64,000 nucleotides of DNA from Frankia sp. RB7 (GTDB lineage Bacteria; Pseudomonadota; Alphaproteobacteria; Rhizobiales; Xanthobacteraceae). Below the pieces are notes generated by a model, which was not told where the DNA came from, ran no database searches, and saw only the letters and a list, made by a program, of their open reading frames with translations. Numbering within the stretch: position 1 is the stretch's first letter; every line of letters begins with the position of its first letter. The translations under genes were made by a program, and so were the position numbers. The stretch lies in NCBI GenBank assembly GCA_030403585.1, contig JAUEPE010000003.1, positions 248,001-312,000 on the forward strand, read 5' to 3'. Shown piece after piece: positions 33,238 to 43,178 of the stretch.

Positions 33238-34707
33238 GTGACACAGCGTGTTCCGGCCGTCGCGAAGCGGCAATTCCTGGGATCTGCGTCCCGGACGCTT
33301 CGTGCGGTCGCTGTGGTGTGCCTGGCGTCGAGCTCGGGCGCCTGCGTGCTGACCCAGGACCTTCCAGATCCCGCGCTCGATGTCCCCGCGCAGTACAAAT
33401 ACGCCGGGAAGGCGGACGCGCCGCCGACGCTGGATTGGTGGCGCGGCTTCCGCTCGTCGGAGCTGACGCAGTTGATGGAGGAGGCGCAGACCGTCAACCT
33501 CGACATCGCAGCTGCCGTCTCGCGGATCGTCGAAGCCGACGCCCAGGCGCGCCAGGCGGGCGCGGCGCTGTTGCCGAGCCTTTCGGGAAGCGGATCGGAG
33601 ACGTATTCGCGCACATCCGGCTCGAGCGCGTCGGGCCTGACCAATGGCGGCCGTGAAGTCGTCAATTACTCGTCGTCGCTCAGCGCCAGCTACCAGCTCG
33701 ATTTCTGGGGCCAGAACCGCGACGCGCTGCAGACGGCGGAGGAGACCGCCAAAGCCAACCGCTTCGACCGCGACACGGTCGCGCTGACGACGCTTGCAGC
33801 CGTTGCCAATGCCTATTTCCAGGTTCTGTCCTCGCAGGATCGCATCAGGACCTCACAGCGCAACATTGCCAGCGCGCAACGCATCCTCGATGCCGTCAGG
33901 GAGCGGCGCAAGGCCGGCACCGGTACCGATCTCGACGTCGCCCAGCAGGAGAGCGTGCTGGCCAACCAGAAGGCCTTGGTGCCGCCGCTCCGCCAGACCC
34001 TCGACCAGAACGTCAACGCGCTCGCGGTGCTGGTGTCGCGGCCGCCGGAGAGCGTGCGCGTCGCAGGCGGCTCGCTGGACCGGGTCGCGATCCCGCGCGT
34101 CACGCCCGGCCTGCCGTCGGAGCTCCTGACTCAACGGCCGGACATCCGTCGGCAGGAGGCGCAGCTCGCCTCGGCCACTGCCAATATCGGCAATGCCCGC
34201 GCGCAGTTCTTTCCGACCATCCAGCTCACCGGCAATGGTGGCTATCAGAGTTCTGCGCTGGTCTCGCTATTCCAGCCGCACGCGGCGTTCTTCCAGCTGG
34301 TCGGCAGTGCGACGCAGCCGATCTTCGACGGCGGCAAGATCCTCGGCAATTTCGAATATGCCAAGGCGCGGCAGGACGAATTGCTCCAGACCTACCGCAA
34401 GACCATCGTCCAGGCCTTCACCGACGTCGACAATGCGCTGTTCTCGATCAAGCAGACCACGATCAAGCTGCAATTGCAGCGCGATGTCGTCGACGCCTCG
34501 CGGCGCGCCTTCGACCTCGCCGAGCAGCAGCTGCGCGCCGGCACGGCCGATATCGTGACCGTGCTCAACACCCAGCTGACGCTGTTCCAGGCCGAAGACA
34601 CGCAGGCGCAGGCGCAGCTCGCACGCCTTCTTGCCATTGTCAGCCTGTATCAGGCGCTTGGCGGCGGCTGGGAGCCGCGAATGGAGAAACCGGTCAATGC
34701 TCTTTAA
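33238..34707 (+). CDS. NodT-family outer membrane efflux lipoprotein
   Basis: The outer-membrane channel of an RND efflux system, 489 residues from this start. The signal peptide ends in a lipobox (LASSSGAC), then DLPDPALDVPAQYKYAG, typical of NodT/OprM-like proteins. Two TolC-type repeats follow (first with LDIAAAVSRIVEADAQARQAGAAL, second with RRQEAQLASATANIGNARAQFFP), rich in coiled-coil helices. I prefer GTG 33238, which has AGGGGG five bases upstream; GTG 33232 is in frame. It overlaps the adaptor gene by 11 bases, giving the order outer channel, adaptor, pump, pump. Confidence 0.9.
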   Translation: MTQRVPAVAKRQFLGSASRTLRAVAVVCLASSSGACVLTQDLPDPALDVPAQYKYAGKADAPPTLDWWRGFRSSELTQLMEEAQTVNLDIAAAVSRIVEADAQARQAGAALLPSLSGSGSETYSRTSGSSASGLTNGGREVVNYSSSLSASYQLDFWGQNRDALQTAEETAKANRFDRDTVALTTLAAVANAYFQVLSSQDRIRTSQRNIASAQRILDAVRERRKAGTGTDLDVAQQESVLANQKALVPPLRQTLDQNVNALAVLVSRPPESVRVAGGSLDRVAIPRVTPGLPSELLTQRPDIRRQEAQLASATANIGNARAQFFPTIQLTGNGGYQSSALVSLFQPHAAFFQLVGSATQPIFDGGKILGNFEYAKARQDELLQTYRKTIVQAFTDVDNALFSIKQTTIKLQLQRDVVDASRRAFDLAEQQLRAGTADIVTVLNTQLTLFQAEDTQAQAQLARLLAIVSLYQALGGGWEPRMEKPVNAL

Positions 34708-36082
34708 GCCGGATACAAAGGACAACGCGAAAGAGGGGACGGCGAAAAAGTCGCGCGGCCGCGGTTTCGTCATGACCCTGATCACGCTCGCGATCCTCGG
34801 CGGCCTCGGCTATCTCGGCTGGACCGTGATGCACCAGCAGCCGCAGCAGCAGGGTAACGGTCGCAACCAGCAGCGGCCCGATCTGCCGGTGCCGGTGCTG
34901 GCGGCGACGCCCAAGGTCCAGGACGTGCCGGTCTATCTCGACGGCGTCGGCGCGATCCGTGCGCTGAACACGGTCACGGTGCGCTCGCAGGTCGACGGCA
35001 AGCTGATCGCGGTGAAGTTTACCGAAGGTCAGGACGTCAAGAAGGGCGACGTGCTCGGCGAGATCGACCCGGCGCTGTACCAGGCGACCTATGATCAGGC
35101 CGTCGCCAAGAAGGCTCAGGACGAAGCCCAGCTCGCCAACCAGCGCATCGACTTGACGCGCTACGAGCAACTCGCAGCCTCCAATGCCGGCTCGAAGCAG
35201 CAGGCCGATACCCAGCGCGCCGCGGTCGCGCAGACTGAGGCGCTGGTCAAGGCCGACCAGGCGTCGATCGACAATGCGGCGGCGACGCTGAGCTATACCA
35301 AGATCGTGGCGCCGCTGTCGGGCCGCGCCGGCCTGCGCCAGGTCGACCAGGGCAACATCATCCACGCCTCCGACACCACTGGCCTCGTCGTCATCACGCA
35401 ATTGCAGCCAATCGCGGTGTGGTTCAGTCTGCCGCAGCAGCAGATCATGCGCGTCAATGCCGCCGCAGCCAAAGGCGCGCTGGCGGTCGATGTGTTCGGC
35501 AATGACGGCGTCACCGTGATCGACACGGGCAAGCTCACCGGCATCGACAACCAGGTCGACCAGACCACCGGCACGCTCAAGCTCAAGGCGGAATTCCCCA
35601 ACGCCAATTACCAACTTTGGCCCGGCCAGTTCGTCAATGTCCGGCTCAAGGTCGAAACCTTGCCGCAGGCGCTGGTCGTGCCGACATCGGCGGTGCAGCG
35701 CGGACCGATCGGCACGTTCAGCTATGTCATCGGCGAGGACAATTTCGTCTCGGCCAAGGCGGTGACGGTGACCCAGCAGAACGAGCATGACGCGGTCATC
35801 GCGAGCGGATTGACGGCGCACGACAAGGTCGTCACCACGGGCTTCGCCAATCTGTCCGACGGCTCCAAGGTGATCATCGGCCGCGACGAGCAGACGCCGT
35901 CGGCCGACCTCGCCCCGCGCAAGCGCACGCGTGCGCCGGATGGCCAGAAGAAGGACGGTCAGGGCAAAGACGGCGAGCACCGCGCCAAGCGGAGCAGCAG
36001 TGAAGGCGACCAGAAGGGTCAGACCGGCCCGGCGCCGGGGCCTGGGGCTCAACCATCGGGACCTGGAGCCAAGCAGCCATGA
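34697..36082 (+). CDS. RND efflux periplasmic adaptor (MdtA-like)
   Basis: A 461-residue membrane-fusion protein linking pump and outer channel. One membrane anchor (about residues 20-40, GFVMTLITLAILGGLGYLG) is followed by a Pro/Gln-rich linker, the lipoyl half (YLDGVGAIRALNTVTVRSQ), an alpha-helical hairpin (residues 130-195), the second lipoyl half (YTKIVAPLSGRAGLRQ), and beta-barrel domains. An unusual hydrophilic Lys/Gly/Pro tail of about 65 residues ends the protein (KKDGQGKDGEHRAKRSSS). The start overlaps the previous stop. The MdtA type is inferred from the two different pump genes downstream. Confidence 0.92.
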   Translation: MLFKPDTKDNAKEGTAKKSRGRGFVMTLITLAILGGLGYLGWTVMHQQPQQQGNGRNQQRPDLPVPVLAATPKVQDVPVYLDGVGAIRALNTVTVRSQVDGKLIAVKFTEGQDVKKGDVLGEIDPALYQATYDQAVAKKAQDEAQLANQRIDLTRYEQLAASNAGSKQQADTQRAAVAQTEALVKADQASIDNAAATLSYTKIVAPLSGRAGLRQVDQGNIIHASDTTGLVVITQLQPIAVWFSLPQQQIMRVNAAAAKGALAVDVFGNDGVTVIDTGKLTGIDNQVDQTTGTLKLKAEFPNANYQLWPGQFVNVRLKVETLPQALVVPTSAVQRGPIGTFSYVIGEDNFVSAKAVTVTQQNEHDAVIASGLTAHDKVVTTGFANLSDGSKVIIGRDEQTPSADLAPRKRTRAPDGQKKDGQGKDGEHRAKRSSSEGDQKGQTGPAPGPGAQPSGPGAKQP

Positions 36083-36118
36083 TCCCGGCAACAGCCGCCT
36101 GAGCGGCAGGCGCATCTC

Positions 36119-39100
36119 ATGGGTGTCTCCGAACCCTTCATCCGACGTCCGATCGCGACCTCGCTGCTCGGCATCGCGCTGCTGATTGGTGGCGCGCTCG
36201 GCTATTTCGCGCTGCCGGTCTCCGCGCTACCGCAGGTCGACTTCCCCACCGTGCAGGTCTCGACGCAGCTGCCGGGTGCTAGCCCCGACGTGATCGCCTC
36301 GCTGATCACCGCGCCCCTGGAGCGGCAACTCGGGCAGATCCCGTCGCTGACGGCGATGAACTCGACGAGCTCGTTCGGCGTCAGCCAGATCTCGCTGCAG
36401 TTCGACCTCAACCGCGACATCGACGGCGCGACCCAGGACGTGCAGGCTGCGATCAATGCGGCCGCCGGCGTGTTGCCCAAGACGCTGCCTTATCCGCCGA
36501 CCTACGCCAAGGTGAACCCCGCGGATGCGCCGGTCATGACGCTGGCGCTGCGCTCGGACACGATCTCGCTGCGCGCGATGAGCGACATCGCCGACACGCT
36601 GCTGGCGCAGCGGCTCAGCCAGATTTCCGGCGTCGGCCGCGTCTCGGTGCTCGGCGGGCTGAAGCCGGCCGTGCGCATCCAGGCGGATCTGGCGCGGTTG
36701 GCTGCCTATGGCATCGCCATGGAAGATCTGCGCGCCGCGATCGCGAACGCCAATGTTTCCGGGCCGAAGGGATCGCTCGATGGTGCACAGCAAGCCTACA
36801 TTATCGCGGCCAACGACCAGATCGCTGCCGCTGACGCCTACAGGCCGATCATCATCGCCTATCGCAACGGCTCGCCGGTCACCATCGGCGACGTCGCGCA
36901 GATCGTCGACGGGCTCGAGAACGACCGCACCGGCGGCTGGTACCAGGGCACGCCGGCCGTCGTCATCGACATCCAGCGCCAGCCCGGCGCCAACGTCATC
37001 GACGTCGTCAGCCAGATCCGCGCCGAGATCCCAAAGGTCCAGCGTGCGATTCCGGCCGGTGTGCAGCTGACCATCGTCTCCGACCGCACCGTCACCATTC
37101 GCGCCTCGGTCCACGACGTGCAGTTCACCCTGATCCTCAGCGTGGTGCTGGTGACGCTGGTGGTGCTGCTGTTCTTGCGCTCGCTGCGCGCCACGCTGAT
37201 CGCCGGCGTGGCGCTGCCGCTGTCGCTGATCACGAGCTTTGGCATCATGTATTTTGCCGGCTTCAGCCTCGACAATCTGTCGCTGATGGCGCTCACCATC
37301 GGCACCGGCTTCGTGGTCGACGACGCCATCGTCATGATCGAGAACATCGTTCGCCACATGGAGAATGGCGACAGCGCGATGCAGGCCTCGCTGAAAGGCG
37401 CCAGCGAAATCGGGTTCACCGTGATCTCGCTGACGGTGTCGCTGATCGCGGTGTTCATCCCGCTGCTGTTCATGTCGGGCCTGGTCGGCCGCATGTTCCG
37501 CGAATTTGCGCTGACCTTGACCATCGCCGTCGTGACCTCGGCCGTGGTGTCGCTGACGCTGACGCCGATGATGTGCTCGCGGCTACTCAAGCATGCCCAC
37601 GAGGAGTTCGCGGTGCCGGGGCTGGCCGCTGTCAGCCGCTTCATCGACCGCACCGTCGAGTTCTACCACCGCACGCTGCTCGTGGTGTTGCGGCACCAGC
37701 GCACCACGCTGGTCGTGACGTTTGCGACGCTGGTCGCGACCCTGGTCCTCTACGTCGTCGCGCCCAAGGGTTTTCTGCCGCTCCAGGACACCGCCTCGAT
37801 CACGGCGGTGACCGAAGCTGGGCCCGACGTGTCGTTCGGTGAGATGCAGAAACGGCAGGCCGAGGTCGCCGACGCCATCCAGGCCGATCCTGACGTGACC
37901 GGCGTGGTCTCGGTGATCGGCGCGGGCTCGGTCAACCCGACCACCAATGTCGGCCGCCTCGTCATGAGCTTGACGCCTCGCGGCGAGCGGCGCGACGATG
38001 TCAGCGTGGTCATTGCCCGGCTGAAAGAGAAGGTTTCCGGCATCCCCGGCATGACCGTCTACTTCCAACCGGTGCAGGACGTGCAGATCTCGACCCAGTC
38101 GAGCCGCTCGCAATACCAGTATACGCTGACCGGTACGGACGCGACCCTGGTGTCGGAATGGGCGAAGAAGCTCGTTGACGAGATGCGGCACGATCCCCTG
38201 TTCCGCGACGTCTCCTCGGAGGCGCAGGAAGGCGGGCTGCGCGCGCAGCTCGACGTCGACCGCACCCGCGCCGGCCAGCTCGGCGTCAGCTTGCAAGCCA
38301 TCACCGACACGCTGAACGACGCCTTCGCCCAGAGACAGATCTCGACCATTTACGGGCAGGCCAACCAGTACCGCGTGGTGCTGGAGGCGCTGCCGATGTA
38401 CCAGCGCGATCCATCGATCCTGTCAAAGCTCTATCTGCCAGGCGGCGCCAGCAGTTCCGTCGTCGGCGCGCCCAACGCGCAGGTGCCGCTGGATGCGGTG
38501 GCGACGCTGAAGCGCACCACGGCGCCGCTCGCGATCTCGCACCAGGCGCAATTCCCGGCGATCTCGCTCAGCTTCAACCTCGCGCCGGGCGCCGCGCTCG
38601 GCGACGCCGTCGAGGCGGTCAAGGCGATCGAGACCCGGATCGAAATGCCGAACAGCATCGTCGGCGTCTATGCCGGCGACGCCGCCGAGTTCGCCAAGGC
38701 GCTCGCCGGCCAGCCCTGGCTGCTGCTCGCCGCCGTGATCACGATCTACATCGTGCTGGGCGTGCTCTACGAGAGCTACATCCACCCGATCACGATCCTC
38801 TCGACGCTGCCCTCGGCCGGCGTCGGCGCCATCCTGGCGCTGATGCTGTGCGGGCAGGATCTCTCGGTGATCGGCCTGATCGGCATCATCCTGCTGATGG
38901 GCATCGTCAAGAAGAACGCGATCATGATGATCGACTTCGCGCTGGAGGCCGAGCGCGGGCAGGGCATGCAGGCGCATGAGGCGATCGTGCAGGCATGTCT
39001 GTTGCGCTTCCGCCCGATCATGATGACGACGCTGGCCGCGCTGTTCGGCGCGCTGCCGCTGGCGATCGAGAGTGGCACCGGCGCCGAGCTGCGCTTCCCG

Positions 39101-39271
39101 CTCGGCATCTCCATCATTGGCGGCCTGCTGCTGAGCCAACTGCTGACGCTCTACACCACACCCGTGATCTACCTCGCGCTTGACCGCATCAACCGCCGCC
39201 TCGAGCAGGCGCTGCCGCCGCCGGAACCCGACGCGCCGCCGACGGCCGGCGCGACCGAGGGGATGCAGTGA
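36119..39271 (+). CDS. RND multidrug efflux permease (MdtB-like)
   Basis: A 1050-residue inner-membrane proton-driven pump of the HAE1 family with twelve membrane helices and two large periplasmic loops. It starts SEPFIRRPIATSLLGIALL, has FVVDDAIVMIENIVRHME in helix 4 with the paired Asp residues of the proton relay, and LLMGIVKKNAIMMIDFALEAE in helix 10-11. It directly precedes a second, related pump whose start overlaps its stop, as in E. coli mdtBC, where the two form a mixed trimer. Substrates cannot be read from the sequence; bile salts, novobiocin and plant phenolics are typical of MdtABC or rhizobial relatives. Confidence 0.93.
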   Translation: MGVSEPFIRRPIATSLLGIALLIGGALGYFALPVSALPQVDFPTVQVSTQLPGASPDVIASLITAPLERQLGQIPSLTAMNSTSSFGVSQISLQFDLNRDIDGATQDVQAAINAAAGVLPKTLPYPPTYAKVNPADAPVMTLALRSDTISLRAMSDIADTLLAQRLSQISGVGRVSVLGGLKPAVRIQADLARLAAYGIAMEDLRAAIANANVSGPKGSLDGAQQAYIIAANDQIAAADAYRPIIIAYRNGSPVTIGDVAQIVDGLENDRTGGWYQGTPAVVIDIQRQPGANVIDVVSQIRAEIPKVQRAIPAGVQLTIVSDRTVTIRASVHDVQFTLILSVVLVTLVVLLFLRSLRATLIAGVALPLSLITSFGIMYFAGFSLDNLSLMALTIGTGFVVDDAIVMIENIVRHMENGDSAMQASLKGASEIGFTVISLTVSLIAVFIPLLFMSGLVGRMFREFALTLTIAVVTSAVVSLTLTPMMCSRLLKHAHEEFAVPGLAAVSRFIDRTVEFYHRTLLVVLRHQRTTLVVTFATLVATLVLYVVAPKGFLPLQDTASITAVTEAGPDVSFGEMQKRQAEVADAIQADPDVTGVVSVIGAGSVNPTTNVGRLVMSLTPRGERRDDVSVVIARLKEKVSGIPGMTVYFQPVQDVQISTQSSRSQYQYTLTGTDATLVSEWAKKLVDEMRHDPLFRDVSSEAQEGGLRAQLDVDRTRAGQLGVSLQAITDTLNDAFAQRQISTIYGQANQYRVVLEALPMYQRDPSILSKLYLPGGASSSVVGAPNAQVPLDAVATLKRTTAPLAISHQAQFPAISLSFNLAPGAALGDAVEAVKAIETRIEMPNSIVGVYAGDAAEFAKALAGQPWLLLAAVITIYIVLGVLYESYIHPITILSTLPSAGVGAILALMLCGQDLSVIGLIGIILLMGIVKKNAIMMIDFALEAERGQGMQAHEAIVQACLLRFRPIMMTTLAALFGALPLAIESGTGAELRFPLGISIIGGLLLSQLLTLYTTPVIYLALDRINRRLEQALPPPEPDAPPTAGATEGMQ

Positions 39272-42200
39272 TGGCATCGATCTCGGAGCCTTTCATCCGC
39301 CGCCCCGTAGCGACCACGCTGCTGTCGATCGGGCTGTTTTTGCTGGGGGGCGTCGCCTACAAGTTCCTGCCGGTTGCCTCCGTTCCGAATGTCGACTTCC
39401 CCGCTATCTTCGTCTCGGCAAGCCGTCCCGGTGCCGATCCGTCGGTGATGGCCGCAACCGTGGCAGCACCACTGGAACGTCGGCTCGGCGAAATCGCAGG
39501 CATCAACCAGATCACGTCGACGAGCTCGCTCGGCACGGCAAACATCCAGCTCCAGTTCGACATCGGCCGCAACATCGACAAAGCGGCGCGCGACGTGCAG
39601 GCCGCCATCAACGCCGCGCTGGTCGACCTGCCGAGCGATTTGCCGGCGCTGCCGCGCTTCCGCAAGGCGAACACGGCCGGCGCGCCCGTCTTCGTGCTGG
39701 CGCTGACCTCCAAGACGCTGTCCGCCAGCGCCATCTACGACGTCGCCGATACTGTGCTGGCGCAGCGCATCTCGCAGGTGCCGGGCGTGGGCGATGTGAC
39801 CGTATCAGGCGCCGACCAGCCGGCGGTGCGGATCCAGCTCAATCCGGTCGCGCTGTCGAATGCGGGGATCGCGACCGACGACGTCCGGACCGCCATCGTC
39901 AACGCCAACCCGCTCGGCCCGGTCGGCATCTTCAACGGCGAGCGCCAGAGCGAGACGCTGTCGCTGAACAAGCAGATGCGCACGGCCGCGGAGTTCCGCG
40001 ATATTGTCATCAAGAGCTCGAACGGCAATTTCGTGCGGCTCTCCGACGTCGCCGACATCGAGGACGGCGTCCGCAACGCGCGCTCGATCGCCTGGTTCAA
40101 CAAGCAGCCGGCGGTGCTGATCCAGATCACCAAGCAGGGCGACGCCAACGTCATCGACACTGTCGACCGGGTCAAGGCGCTGATCCCCGAGCTGAAGCAG
40201 TGGATCCCGGCCGGTGTCGACGTCTCCACCCTGGTTGACCGCACCTCGACGATCCGCGCCAGCGTGATGGACATGCAGTGGACGCTGCTGGCCACCGCCG
40301 TGCTGGTGATGGTCGTGGTGTTCGTGTTCCTGCGCCGGTTAACCCCGACGATCGCGGCCGGCATCTCGGTGCCGCTGGCGCTGGCCGGCACCTGCGCCGG
40401 GATGTGGGTCGCGGGCTTCTCGATCGACAACCTGTCGCTGATGGCGCTGGCGATCTCGGTTGGTTTCGTGGTCGACGATGCTATCGTCATGATCGAGAAC
40501 ATGTTCCGCAATCTCGAACACGGCATGCGGCCGATGCAGGCGGCGCTGGAGGGCGCCAAGCAAATCGGCTTCACCGTGGTCTCGATCAGCCTGTCGCTGA
40601 TCGCCGCGTTCACGCCGCTGATCTTCATGGACGGCATCGTTGGCCGCTTGCTGCGCGAATTCTCGCTGACGCTGACCTTCGCGATCGTGGTCTCGACGCT
40701 GGTGTCGCTGACGGTCACGCCGATGATCTGCGCCCATTACGTCCGCCAGACGACGTCAGGAACGGCCACGCTGTTCGACCGCCTGATCGAAGGCTCGCTG
40801 TCGCGCGTCGTCTCTTTCTACACCCGCACCCTGCGCGCGGTGCTGGAATTCCCGCTGCTGACGCTGCTGGTGTTCTTCGCCACCATTGGGCTAACGGTGC
40901 TGCTCTACGCCAAGGTGCCCAAGGGCTATTTCCCGACGGACGATTCCGGCTTCGTGATCGGCGCGACACGCGCCTCGGCCGACATCTCGTTCCAGTCGAT
41001 GCTGACCTTGCAGCAGCGCCTGGCCGACATCGTGATGCAGGACCCGGCCGTGGCCGGCATCGGGTCGACCGTCGGCGGTGGAGGCGGGCCGGGGGGCGCA
41101 ACGTCGAACCGCGGGGTCATGTACATCAGCCTGAAGCCGCCCGAAGAGCGCGATCACATCTCGACCCAGGTCGTGATCGACCGGTTGCGGAAGGCACTGT
41201 TCCCCGTGCCCGGCATTCGTCTCTTCATGTTTGCTGCCCAGGACGTTCGCGCCGGCGGCCGGCAGAGCGATTCCAACTATCAGTATACGCTCTCGAGTAC
41301 CGACCTTGGCCTGCTCCAGAAGTGGGCGCCGATCGTGGCCAAGCGGATGGAGACGGTCGAGGGCATCACCGACATTTCCAGTGACCGCGATCCCGGCGGA
41401 CTTCAGCTGACATTGAACATCGACCGCCAGAAGGCAGCCGCGCTGGGCGTCAAGGTTCAGGACATCGACAATGCCCTGAACAACGCCTTCTCGCAGCGCC
41501 AGATCTCGATCATCTACACCCAGCGCAACCAGTACATGACCGTGCTGGAAATCGATCCGAAATTCCAGGTTGATCCGTCCAATCTCGAGCGCATCTACGT
41601 CGCCGGCGCCAACGACGTGCAGGTACCACTGTCCGCTGTGGTGCACACGACGCGCGGGCTCGCTGCGCTTGCGGTCTATCATTCGCAGTCGGTGCCCTCG
41701 ACCACGGTGTCGTTCAACACCTTGCCGGGCGTGGAGCTTCAGGCGGCCACCCAGAACATCCAGCGCGCGGTCGACGAGCTGCACATGCCGGAGGGTATCC
41801 GCGGCAGCTTTGACGGCAATGCCGGCGATTTCGCCAAGACCAGCGGGCGTCAACCACTCTTGATCCTCGGCGCTCTGGTCGCGATGTATATCGTGCTCGG
41901 CGTGCTCTATGAGAGCCTTGCGCACCCGTTGACGATCATCTCGACGCTGCCCTCGGCCGGCCTCGGCGCGCTGCTGGCGCTCCAGATCACCAACACGCCG
42001 CTGACGGTGATCGCCTTCGTCGGCATCATCCTGCTGATCGGCATCGTCAAGAAGAACGGCATCATGATGGTCGACTTCGCGCTCGATGCCGAACGCCAGC
42101 GCGGCCTGTCGTCAGCCGAGGCGATTTTCGAGGCCTGCCAGGCGCGCTTCCGTCCGATCCTGATGACGACCATGGCGGCGCTGTTCGCCGGCATTCCGCT

Positions 42201-42375
42201 CGTCGTCGCGACCGGTCCCGGCACGGAGCTGCGGCGGCCACTCGGCATCACCATCATCGGCGGCCTGTTCGTCTCGCAGATCCTGACGCTCTACACCACG
42301 CCCGTGATTTATCTGCTGATCGACCGCCTGCGCCGGCGGTCCGAGCCGCAGCCGCTCGCAGCCCCGGCGGAATAG
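39271..42375 (+). CDS. RND multidrug efflux permease (MdtC-like)
   Basis: A 1034-residue RND pump related to the preceding one, starting ASISEPFIRRPVATTLLSIG. Helix 4 carries GFVVDDAIVMIENMFRNLE, helices 10-11 carry LLIGIVKKNGIMMVDFALDAE. A glycine-rich insert (TVGGGGGPGGATSNRG) is found in the second periplasmic loop. ATG 39271 overlaps the previous stop by one base; an in-frame GTG at 39268 would add one residue. Together with the adaptor and NodT-type channel it completes one tripartite system of four genes with no regulator adjacent. Confidence 0.93.
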   Translation: MASISEPFIRRPVATTLLSIGLFLLGGVAYKFLPVASVPNVDFPAIFVSASRPGADPSVMAATVAAPLERRLGEIAGINQITSTSSLGTANIQLQFDIGRNIDKAARDVQAAINAALVDLPSDLPALPRFRKANTAGAPVFVLALTSKTLSASAIYDVADTVLAQRISQVPGVGDVTVSGADQPAVRIQLNPVALSNAGIATDDVRTAIVNANPLGPVGIFNGERQSETLSLNKQMRTAAEFRDIVIKSSNGNFVRLSDVADIEDGVRNARSIAWFNKQPAVLIQITKQGDANVIDTVDRVKALIPELKQWIPAGVDVSTLVDRTSTIRASVMDMQWTLLATAVLVMVVVFVFLRRLTPTIAAGISVPLALAGTCAGMWVAGFSIDNLSLMALAISVGFVVDDAIVMIENMFRNLEHGMRPMQAALEGAKQIGFTVVSISLSLIAAFTPLIFMDGIVGRLLREFSLTLTFAIVVSTLVSLTVTPMICAHYVRQTTSGTATLFDRLIEGSLSRVVSFYTRTLRAVLEFPLLTLLVFFATIGLTVLLYAKVPKGYFPTDDSGFVIGATRASADISFQSMLTLQQRLADIVMQDPAVAGIGSTVGGGGGPGGATSNRGVMYISLKPPEERDHISTQVVIDRLRKALFPVPGIRLFMFAAQDVRAGGRQSDSNYQYTLSSTDLGLLQKWAPIVAKRMETVEGITDISSDRDPGGLQLTLNIDRQKAAALGVKVQDIDNALNNAFSQRQISIIYTQRNQYMTVLEIDPKFQVDPSNLERIYVAGANDVQVPLSAVVHTTRGLAALAVYHSQSVPSTTVSFNTLPGVELQAATQNIQRAVDELHMPEGIRGSFDGNAGDFAKTSGRQPLLILGALVAMYIVLGVLYESLAHPLTIISTLPSAGLGALLALQITNTPLTVIAFVGIILLIGIVKKNGIMMVDFALDAERQRGLSSAEAIFEACQARFRPILMTTMAALFAGIPLVVATGPGTELRRPLGITIIGGLFVSQILTLYTTPVIYLLIDRLRRRSEPQPLAAPAE

Positions 42376-42411
42376 GTTGTTGAACCGCCTTACGAAGCGT
42401 ATAGCGGCGGC

Positions 42412-43155
42412 ATGTCGAACTCAGCTGAAACCACGGCGGTCGTACCCGAGCCGATCCCCGAATGCCCGCACTGCCAGAAGCCGATGCCGCTCTGCATCTG
42501 CGACAGTGTCACGCCGATCAAGAGCCGGCTGGGACTCCTGATCCTCCAGCATCCGCAGGAGCAGGACAGAGCGCTCGGCACAGCGCGGCTGCTTGCCAAA
42601 CATTTTGCGGGCGCGACCGTGCGGGTCGGCCTGTCCTGGCCCAGCCTCTCCAAGGCGCTCGCGCTGCCCGTTGAAAACGCATCGCGCTGGGCCGTGCTCT
42701 ATCTCGGCTCGGCCCGCGCCGTCGACCTCGACGTGGAGGGCGAGATCGTCGCGCTCAACCGCAAGGGCGAGGTCGCGGAGAACCAGCGCGCCATCCTCGG
42801 CAAGCTCGAAGGCGTGGTGCTGCTCGACGGCACTTGGAGCCAGGCCAAGGCGCTATGGTGGCGCAATCCCTGGATGCTGAAATGCCAGCGCGTGATCCTC
42901 AACCCGGCGCACCCCTCGCGCTATGGGCGGCTGCGCAAGGAGCCGCGCAAGGACGGATTGTCGACCATCGAGGCAGCCGCGACGCTGCTGGCCGGCCTCG
43001 AGCGGCGCCCCGACATCGCCGAGACGCTCAACGCGAGCTTTGAACGGCTGTTGACGCGCTACCGCGAGGTTCAGGCCGAGATGCCGGAACTGGCGCCAAA
43101 GCCGGTGGCCAAAGACCGCCGGCGCGGTGTCCGGCGCGGCAAACGGCCTTCTTAA
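42412..43155 (+). CDS. DTW-domain tRNA-uridine aminocarboxypropyltransferase
   Basis: A 247-residue enzyme of the DTW family (TapT/TuaA), which attaches the 3-amino-3-carboxypropyl group of SAM to a uridine of tRNA (acp3U). The N-terminus has a zinc-type cysteine set (CPHCQKPMPLCICD), then LGLLILQHPQEQDRALGTARL; the DTW signature appears as LLDGTWSQAKALW, with Gly replacing the usual Asp position shifted by one, and the next family motif is RYGRLRKEPRKDGLSTIEA. The last 30 residues are basic. It lies alone after the RND operon and before an exporter pair; no functional link is visible. Confidence 0.88.
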   Translation: MSNSAETTAVVPEPIPECPHCQKPMPLCICDSVTPIKSRLGLLILQHPQEQDRALGTARLLAKHFAGATVRVGLSWPSLSKALALPVENASRWAVLYLGSARAVDLDVEGEIVALNRKGEVAENQRAILGKLEGVVLLDGTWSQAKALWWRNPWMLKCQRVILNPAHPSRYGRLRKEPRKDGLSTIEAAATLLAGLERRPDIAETLNASFERLLTRYREVQAEMPELAPKPVAKDRRRGVRRGKRPS

Positions 43156-43178
43156 GCCTATCTCGTCCGTACGGTTGA

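Noticed and set aside
32837..33241. A 134-codon frame in the divergent control region
   Set aside because: Composition is irregular, there is no ribosome site, and it covers the inverted repeats and the efflux promoter.
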